From Megamonas sp. UBA1796 (GTDB lineage: Bacteria > Bacillota > Negativicutes > Selenomonadales > Selenomonadaceae): 36,337 nt of DNA. This document shows positions 31,244 to 36,337 of this stretch, piece by piece. The stretch's first letter is position 1; every line of letters starts with the position of its first letter. The notes beneath the pieces are model-generated. The model was not told the DNA's origin and ran no database searches. It was given only the letters and a program-made list of their open reading frames with translations. Made by a program: the position numbers and the translations under genes. The DNA lies in NCBI GenBank assembly GCA_002319795.1, contig DCFU01000021.1, forward strand, positions 1 to 36,337, in the 5' to 3' direction.

Positions 31244-32302
31244 ATGAAGAAAAAACTATTGACGGCACTGGTTGCTAATTTATTGTTCTTCGGTATGGGG
31301 ACTGTATTTGCAACAACACCAACGACAGATAACGATTGCGTGACCTTCGACGGCAACATTACATTCCATTATCGTGACCAACACGATGGAAATTATGTTG
31401 ACGGCAGACCTTCCCAAACAAGAACTGCGTTCAAATCTACATTAAAATTGAACACAAATATACGTCTTACGGATAATCTATCTTTATATTCCAGATTCAG
31501 TTATCAACACATGAATAAAGAAAATGCGGCTTTTGCCAGAGACTATGCCGATAAATCCCCTTCTGACCTGAATGATGCTGCTATTGATGCTTTTGGCGTC
31601 AAATATGTCGATAAAAACTACAATGCAGTCATTGGCTCACAGGTACTGAAATTAGGCGGCGGTCTTGTATACGATAATGGATTCATGGGCCGATATTCTA
31701 TGCCTTACGCTGTTAACGTTACCAAAAAAATGGGTGCAGGCGATGTGACTGCTATTGTCGCTCAGACGAATTATCAGACCGGTAAAGAAAATGATAAATT
31801 CCTGGTCTTACAAGGAGATTATCATCTCAATCCGGCCACTGACTTGGGCGCAATGATTGCTCATGTTAATTATGGAAGTACCACAAAAGCTGATTTCCAC
31901 ATTCCAGACAGCAACATAACTTTCTTTAGCGTATATGGCTCAAAGAAATTAACGAATAAGTTGGACTTTTCTGCTGAATATTTGGTTGGGACCACCTCTT
32001 CAGATAATCAGGGATTCCAAACTAATTTGGGGTATCAGTTAGATAAGAAAAACAGCTTATTGGCCGGTTATTATTATGTAGAAGACCAAGCTAATATTTT
32101 TGATGACAACTTCGCTGATATGACCGGGGCAGCTAATAATAATGCCAAAGGAATTCTGGTTGCATGGATTCATAAATTCGATGACAAAACAAGTTTTATG
32201 ATTGGAGACTTGAACTATAAGAAAGTTAATTCAAATAGCCTGAGTCAATGTGTAACTGATGATCGTAATAGGTTATTTACGAATTTCTCTATCAACTTCT
32301 AA
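31244..32302 (+). CDS. Outer-membrane beta-barrel (porin-like) protein
   Basis: A 352-residue precursor with signal peptide (KKK, core LLTALVANLLFFGMGTVFA, cleavage near ATT). The mature chain is a succession of amphipathic strands with aromatic girdles (ITFHYRDQHDG, TLKLNTNIRLTDNLSLYSRFSY, DLGAMIAHVNYG, LLAGYYYVED) and ends FTNFSINF with the C-terminal Phe of barrel proteins. No SLH domain, so it differs from the abundant SLH-porins of Negativicutes. It probably lets small solutes through the outer membrane. Transcribed with the amino-acid permease, it may supply that carrier. GGAGAG precedes the ATG, and its terminator closes the unit. Confidence 0.82.
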   Translation: MKKKLLTALVANLLFFGMGTVFATTPTTDNDCVTFDGNITFHYRDQHDGNYVDGRPSQTRTAFKSTLKLNTNIRLTDNLSLYSRFSYQHMNKENAAFARDYADKSPSDLNDAAIDAFGVKYVDKNYNAVIGSQVLKLGGGLVYDNGFMGRYSMPYAVNVTKKMGAGDVTAIVAQTNYQTGKENDKFLVLQGDYHLNPATDLGAMIAHVNYGSTTKADFHIPDSNITFFSVYGSKKLTNKLDFSAEYLVGTTSSDNQGFQTNLGYQLDKKNSLLAGYYYVEDQANIFDDNFADMTGAANNNAKGILVAWIHKFDDKTSFMIGDLNYKKVNSNSLSQCVTDDRNRLFTNFSINF

Positions 32303-32327
32303 AAATGCTATAAATAAACCATAGAAG

Positions 32328-32382
32328 CTCCTATGTGTGATTGCATATCATCATAACTGCAAAATCATACATAGGAGTTTTA
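32328..32382 (+). terminator. Terminator after the porin-like gene
   Basis: CTCCTATGT with GATTGCA pairs with TGCA, ATC and ACATAGGAG, followed by TTTT. Confidence 0.85.
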
Positions 32383-32458
32383 TAGTTAAAAATAGTGTTG
32401 CTATAAAAAATCGCTATACTAAATTATATTTGAATGTAGATGAAGGGTGGCACGTATC

Positions 32459-33385
32459 ATGGAATTACAGAATCTAAAGTATTTCATAACTATTGCATCT
32501 GAAGGAAGTTTTAATAGGGCGGCCGGGCTGTTGTTTCTATCGCAGCCTAGTTTAAGCAAGGCCATTGCGAACTTGGAAAAAGAATTGAATGTCCGGCTGT
32601 TTGAACGCCATCCCAAAGGGGTCCTTCTAACTGAAAACGGTAAAAAATTATATGAATATGCGACTACTGTAATGGCACAGTTAAAATTGATAGAAGGTTT
32701 ATCCACACAGGAAGTGCCAAAAACCCTCCGGATTGCATCCTATCCGTTGCCAGCTGTTTCAACCATGGTTGCCGAATTTTATAACGAACATAACGATGAT
32801 CATATTGTCTTGAATTTTTACGTGGGTAGATTGGAGAAAGTATTAAAATATGTTGCAGAAGGCAAATATGAGATAGGAATCATTACCGCGAATGCTGTGC
32901 AGAAGAATAAGTTAAGAAATATATTACGGAACTCTAATTTGGAAGCAATGCCGCTGGGAACGGATAATTGGTATGTAGTTGTAGGAACTAATAGTCCCCT
33001 GTATAATCGAAAAATAGTAAATATGCGTGAATTGATTGACTTGCCAGTCGTTCGTTTTCGTGATGATTATTTTTCTAATATGACTTATTTTTTGGAAATT
33101 GATGGGGTAAAACTGACAGCGATAAAATATGAAGCCTTTATTGATGATAACTTGGATATACAGAATTTTCTTTTACGGTCAAACGCATATCATTTCCAAT
33201 TAGGGATCAATGCAAGCTATTATACGGAAAGAGGACTTCATGTGATTCCAATTCATAACTGTGATTTGAAAATCGAGGTTTTGTGGATAAAACAAAAGAA
33301 GACAAAGTTATCTACGGAAGCCGAAGAGTTTGTGGATGTTTTAAAGCGTTTATTTTCGGAGCATAATGTAAGTACGCAAGTTTAA
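32459..33385 (+). CDS. LysR-family transcriptional regulator
   Basis: A 308-residue LysR regulator. Residues 1-60 are the winged helix-turn-helix (MELQNLKYFITIASEGSFNRAAGLLFLSQPSLSKAIANLEKELNVRLFERH). The rest is the periplasmic-binding-like effector domain. The frame opens at GTG 32447, but ATG 32459 gives the canonical N-terminus and is preceded by GAAGGGTGG. It follows the lyase-permease-porin locus in the same direction behind a terminator, and is the only local candidate to act on the two 56-bp dyad repeats that lack a -35 box. Its effector is unknown, and an aromatic amino acid would be logical. Confidence 0.9.
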   Translation: MELQNLKYFITIASEGSFNRAAGLLFLSQPSLSKAIANLEKELNVRLFERHPKGVLLTENGKKLYEYATTVMAQLKLIEGLSTQEVPKTLRIASYPLPAVSTMVAEFYNEHNDDHIVLNFYVGRLEKVLKYVAEGKYEIGIITANAVQKNKLRNILRNSNLEAMPLGTDNWYVVVGTNSPLYNRKIVNMRELIDLPVVRFRDDYFSNMTYFLEIDGVKLTAIKYEAFIDDNLDIQNFLLRSNAYHFQLGINASYYTERGLHVIPIHNCDLKIEVLWIKQKKTKLSTEAEEFVDVLKRLFSEHNVSTQV

Positions 33386-33413
33386 TGGGCTTGTTAGAAC
33401 ATCCAAAAACACA

Positions 33414-33454
33414 TTGACAATAATCTATATATAACTTATACTCTATATATAGAT
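33414..33454 (+). promoter_or_regulatory. Promoter and ArsR-type operator of the ars operon
   Basis: TTGACA (33414-33419), 17-bp spacer, TATACT (33437-33442). A perfect 11-bp inverted repeat, ATCTATATATA (33423-33433) and TATATATAGAT (33444-33454), surrounds the -10 box. Such AT-rich dyads over the promoter are typical targets of ArsR/SmtB repressors. Confidence 0.85.
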
Positions 33455-33485
33455 GCTCATCGATTTATTATAGGGGCGTGAAATA

Positions 33486-33809
33486 ATGAAAAAAACAAAT
33501 AGGTTTTGAACACTGCCTGACCTTTTGGGCTCTTGCCTGTACCGCCGTCGGCATTGGGATGGGGCAAATATTTTCGTCTGTTAATCTTATTGTTTTCATG
33601 TACCACAGAATATTGCTGTACCCGGAGCACTCATTGGTGCCAGTAATTTCTTCGAACTGGCAGTTGCTGTGAGTAGTTCCCTGTTTGGCCTGCAATCCGG
33701 GGCAACGTTAGCAACGGTTGTTGGTGTGCTGGTAAAAGTCCCAGTCATGCTTTCTATTTGTAATCTATGCAATCGTAGTCAAAAATGGTATAAAAGGAGA
33801 AATCCATAA
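33486..33809 (+). pseudogene. acr3: Decayed acr3 arsenite efflux gene (frameshifts and internal deletion)
   Basis: Directly behind the ars promoter the frame starts ATG, then meets TGA after seven codons. Skipping one A in the initial A-run restores KKQIGFEHCLTFWALACTA then VGIGMGQIF, the N-terminus of ACR3 permeases. After about 40 residues the homology jumps, in another frame, to the ACR3 C-terminus: NIAVPGALIGASNFFELAVA, FGLQSGATLATVVGVLVKVP. More than half of the roughly 350-residue protein is missing, so it cannot pump. The last codon TAA abuts the arsR ATG, and the arsR ribosome site AAAGGAG lies inside the remnant. Confidence 0.85.
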
Positions 33810-34115
33810 ATGGAAGAAGAAAAAATTGTTCTTATCTGCAAGGCACTCAGTGATCCAAACCGGCTTCATATCGTGCAATATTTGACACATGGAGAACTTT
33901 GCGCCTGTAATCTTTTAGAACGGCTCCAGATTACACAGCCCACGCTTTCCCATCATATGAAAGCCCTCTGCGAAGCTGGACTTATTCAGGGCCGCAAAGA
34001 AGGAAAATGGATGCATTATGCACTGGATTGTGCAACGCTGCGTGAGTTTCGGGCAGTCATTGATGCTTTGCACTGTTGTGATGCTTCAAACAAAAACGAT
34101 CAATGCTCTTGTTGA
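33810..34115 (+). CDS. arsR: Arsenical-resistance repressor ArsR
   Basis: A 101-residue ArsR/SmtB winged-helix repressor. The metalloid-sensing pair is C31 and C33 in ELCACNLLE at the start of the recognition region, as in classical ArsR, with more Cys at the C-terminus (CCDASNKNDQCSC). The DNA-binding part is ITQPTLSHHMKALCEAGLIQGRKEGKW. It releases the operator when As(III) or Sb(III) binds. It starts immediately after the acr3 remnant stop, so it was the second gene of the original operon. Confidence 0.95.
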   Translation: MEEEKIVLICKALSDPNRLHIVQYLTHGELCACNLLERLQITQPTLSHHMKALCEAGLIQGRKEGKWMHYALDCATLREFRAVIDALHCCDASNKNDQCSC

Positions 34116-34213
34116 AAAATTGTGTATGGCAATGCATCGGGAATATATGGATTCGTATTACCAAGACGATAAAATTATAAAGATAGAAATTTACATTGAG
34201 AGGAAGAGATTTT

Positions 34214-34579
34214 ATGAAAAAAATTGAGATTTTCGATCCGGCGATGTGCTGTTCCACAGGAGTCTGTGGGCCTTCGATTGATCCAGAATTATTGAGGATG
34301 GCAACCGTGGTAAGTTCCCTTAAAGAAAGAGGCGTTGTTATCCAACGGCATGGGCTGGCAACAGAACCACAGGATTTCATTGTGAATGAAGCGGTCAACG
34401 CGCTTCTACAAAAAGAAGGTGCGGATGTTTTACCGCTGACTTTGTTGGACGGAAAAGTTGTGAAGAGTAAAGCGTATCCCACAAACCATGAGTTATCTGA
34501 ATGGATCGGTGTAGAAATTGAGATACAGCCGCCAGAAAAATCGTCCGTCTGTTGTTGTGGACCGAAAGGATGCTGTTAA
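34214..34579 (+). CDS. arsD: Arsenite metallochaperone ArsD
   Basis: A 121-residue protein that hands As(III) to the ArsA ATPase and acts as a weak repressor. The diagnostic vicinal cysteines C12, C13 and C18 (DPAMCCSTGVCGPSID) are all present, and the C-terminus has two more clusters (SSVCCCGPKGCC). The open frame reaches back to 34196, but ATG 34214 after GAGGAAGAG gives the family N-terminus MKKIEIFDPAM. The arsA ATG follows after a single base. Confidence 0.95.
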   Translation: MKKIEIFDPAMCCSTGVCGPSIDPELLRMATVVSSLKERGVVIQRHGLATEPQDFIVNEAVNALLQKEGADVLPLTLLDGKVVKSKAYPTNHELSEWIGVEIEIQPPEKSSVCCCGPKGCC

Positions 34580-34580
34580 T

Positions 34581-36329
34581 ATGAAAGGTATAGGCTATCG
34601 TCCATTTTCTTTAGATAGTATACCGCTTACCCAATACCTGTTTTTTACCGGCAAAGGTGGCGTAGGGAAAACTTCGACTGCTTGTGCCGTTGCCGTGAAT
34701 TTGGCCGACCAAGGGAAAAAAGTGTTTTTAGTCAGTACAGATCCGGCATCCAATCTGCAGGATGTTTTTGCTATGGAACTCGATGGAAAAGGTGTGCAAA
34801 TTCCCAACGTGCCTGGGCTGGTCGTGGCAAATCTGGATCCAGAGGAAGCAGCAAGAGAATATCGTGAAAGCGTAATTGCGCCTTATCGTGATAAATTTCC
34901 GGCAACCGTCCTTACAAATATGGAAGAACAGCTTTCGGGATCGTGTACGGTAGAAATTGCTGCCTTTAATCAGTTTTCAAATTTCCTGACCAGTCCTGAA
35001 TTCGCCAGACAGTATGATTGTATTATCTTCGATACGGCTCCGACGGGCCATACCCTGCGTATGCTGCAGCTTCCCTCCGCTTGGAGCAATTTTATCCGTG
35101 AAAGCAAACATGGGGCATCCTGCCTCGGACAGCTAGCCGGACTGGAAGGGAAAAAGGATATGTACAAGGATGCGGTTTCACATCTGGCAGATCCGGCGCA
35201 AACGACATTGGTATTGGTTTCCCGTCCGGAGACGGCGCCCTTATTAGAAGCAAATCGCTCAAGTGAGGAACTCCGTGCTTTAGGGATTCGCAACCAGGTA
35301 TTGTTGATCAATGGTGTTCTGCAGGAAGCATCGGATGATGTTTCTCAGAAAATCATGGACAATCAGCGGGCTGCCCTGGACCATATGCCGCTGGCATTGC
35401 AAAAAATTGTTACATTCACCTTACCGCTTCGCTCCTATAATATTTTGGGGGTTGATAAGATTCGGGCGTTCTTCTGTCAGGATATATATCTAAAAGCGGC
35501 TGGTAATAAAAAAGAACTGCCCCATCCATCCCTTCACATTTTGATTGATGACTTGTACAATACAGGAAAGAAAGTTATTTTTACTATGGGGAAGGGTGGA
35601 GTAGGGAAGACGACATTAGCTGTTTCTATAGCAACTGGTCTAGCAAACAAGGGAATCAAAGTGCATTTGACCTCGACCGATCCAGCCGGCCACTTGCAGG
35701 ATATCGTAGAAGCGAACCCGAATATTACCTTGCGCCATATCGATGAAAAACAGGAACTGCAGAATTATCAGGAGGAAGTCCTGCGCCAGGCGCGTGCAAC
35801 GATGAACGCTGATGATATTTCCTATATTGAAGAAGATCTGCGTTCTCCCTGTACGCAGGAAATCGCAGTTTTTCGAGCGTTTGCTGAAATTGTTGCGCAA
35901 GCAGAAAATGAAGTTGTAGTCATTGATACAGCTCCCACGGGACATACTCTTTTACTGCTCGATTCCACACAGAGCTATCATAAGGAAGTACAACGCAGTA
36001 AGGGAGAAACCCCGGTTTCTGTGCAGCGGCTGCTTCCTAGGCTTCGTGATGCGGCCCAGACAGAAGTGGTCATCGTCACATTGCCGGAAGCAACTCCGGT
36101 CTTTGAGGCATCCAGGCTGCGTGAGGATTTGATGCGGGCAGGAATTTCCAATAAGTGGTGGATTGCCAACCAATGCTTATCGATGACTGAAACCAAAAAC
36201 CCGATGCTGGCAGCACGTGCGGAAGGGGAAAGACGATGGCTGGAAAAAATCGCTGAGATTAGCGCAGGGAATTTTGTCACTATTCCTTGGATGAAAACCG
36301 TATCGGTTGAAAATGTCACTAAGAATTAA
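34581..36329 (+). CDS. arsA: Arsenite-stimulated pump ATPase ArsA
   Basis: A 582-residue soluble ATPase, full length for the family (about 583), made of two homologous halves. A1 has the P-loop GKGGVGKTST (24-33) and the DTAPTGHT signal motif (151-158). A2 has GKGGVGKTTL (337-346) and DTAPTGHT (449-456). The metalloid-site cysteines are C122 (SGSCTVE), C181 (GASCLGQ) and C424 (SPCTQE), matching Cys113/172/422 of the E. coli enzyme. The frame is open from TTG 34518, but ATG 34581, after AAAGGA, is the real start. ArsA energises an ArsB or Acr3 pump. None is intact here, and the window ends eight bases after the stop, so a pump gene may follow. Confidence 0.96.
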   Translation: MKGIGYRPFSLDSIPLTQYLFFTGKGGVGKTSTACAVAVNLADQGKKVFLVSTDPASNLQDVFAMELDGKGVQIPNVPGLVVANLDPEEAAREYRESVIAPYRDKFPATVLTNMEEQLSGSCTVEIAAFNQFSNFLTSPEFARQYDCIIFDTAPTGHTLRMLQLPSAWSNFIRESKHGASCLGQLAGLEGKKDMYKDAVSHLADPAQTTLVLVSRPETAPLLEANRSSEELRALGIRNQVLLINGVLQEASDDVSQKIMDNQRAALDHMPLALQKIVTFTLPLRSYNILGVDKIRAFFCQDIYLKAAGNKKELPHPSLHILIDDLYNTGKKVIFTMGKGGVGKTTLAVSIATGLANKGIKVHLTSTDPAGHLQDIVEANPNITLRHIDEKQELQNYQEEVLRQARATMNADDISYIEEDLRSPCTQEIAVFRAFAEIVAQAENEVVVIDTAPTGHTLLLLDSTQSYHKEVQRSKGETPVSVQRLLPRLRDAAQTEVVIVTLPEATPVFEASRLREDLMRAGISNKWWIANQCLSMTETKNPMLAARAEGERRWLEKIAEISAGNFVTIPWMKTVSVENVTKN

Positions 36330-36337
36330 GAAATATT

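Overview
The window reads as a chromosomal segment of a diderm Firmicute, most likely a Negativicutes (Selenomonas/Megasphaera-like) anaerobe. Shine-Dalgarno sites are strong and Gram-positive in style, promoters are sigma-A-like (several TTGACA-N17-TATAAT matches), and TTG/GTG starts occur. Yet two genes (9710-10210 and 31244-32302) encode signal-peptide beta-barrel proteins ending in Phe, which implies an outer membrane. Oxygen-sensitive Fe-S chemistry (a double-cubane-type protein with its ATPase activator) fits strict anaerobiosis. The species is inferred, not shown.

Layout. 1-3.5 kb: a cut-short sodium/solute symporter (minus strand) behind a promoter flanked by paired inverted repeats and an attenuator-like terminator, then a DUF3846-type protein, a UPF0756/DUF441 membrane protein and an unknown small protein. 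3.7-5.7 kb: a degenerate HD-GYP protein with a large inverted repeat in its leader, and a DUF6803-like membrane protein. 5.9-9.5 kb: a tight four-gene operon: double-cubane/2-hydroxyacyl-CoA dehydratase-like protein, Se/S carrier-like protein (DUF3343), ASKHA activase and cysteine-desulfurase-like enzyme. 9.7-12.8 kb: small outer-membrane protein, DUF362 protein, seryl-tRNA synthetase. 13-18.4 kb: a complete branched-chain amino-acid ABC importer (livKHMGF) followed by a CBS-CBS-ACT protein. 18.48 kb: tRNA-Ser(CGA).

From the tRNA rightward the window looks accessory. A C-terminal scrap of a large serine recombinase lies just after the tRNA, and a 3' tRNA fragment lies at about 27.0 kb. Between them are two regulon-like modules: (i) old-yellow enzyme, NemR-like TetR, aldehyde dehydrogenase and DJ-1/PfpI protein, tied together by a near-identical 16-bp operator; (ii) TetR, an unlisted 51-residue ORF, an orphan PTS EIIA, then an HSL-type esterase and an ACMSD-type amidohydrolase, tied by an 18/20-identical operator.

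27.4-33.4 kb is an amino-acid degradation locus: RidA and a long tryptophanase-family lyase, each preceded by a copy of the same 56-bp promoter/dyad repeat, then an amino-acid permease, an outer-membrane barrel protein and a LysR regulator. RidA would remove the reactive 2-aminoacrylate that such a lyase can release. 33.4-36.3 kb is an arsenic locus: ArsR-type promoter/operator, a decayed acr3 efflux gene, then arsR, arsD and arsA. A working pump, if any, would have to lie beyond the right edge.
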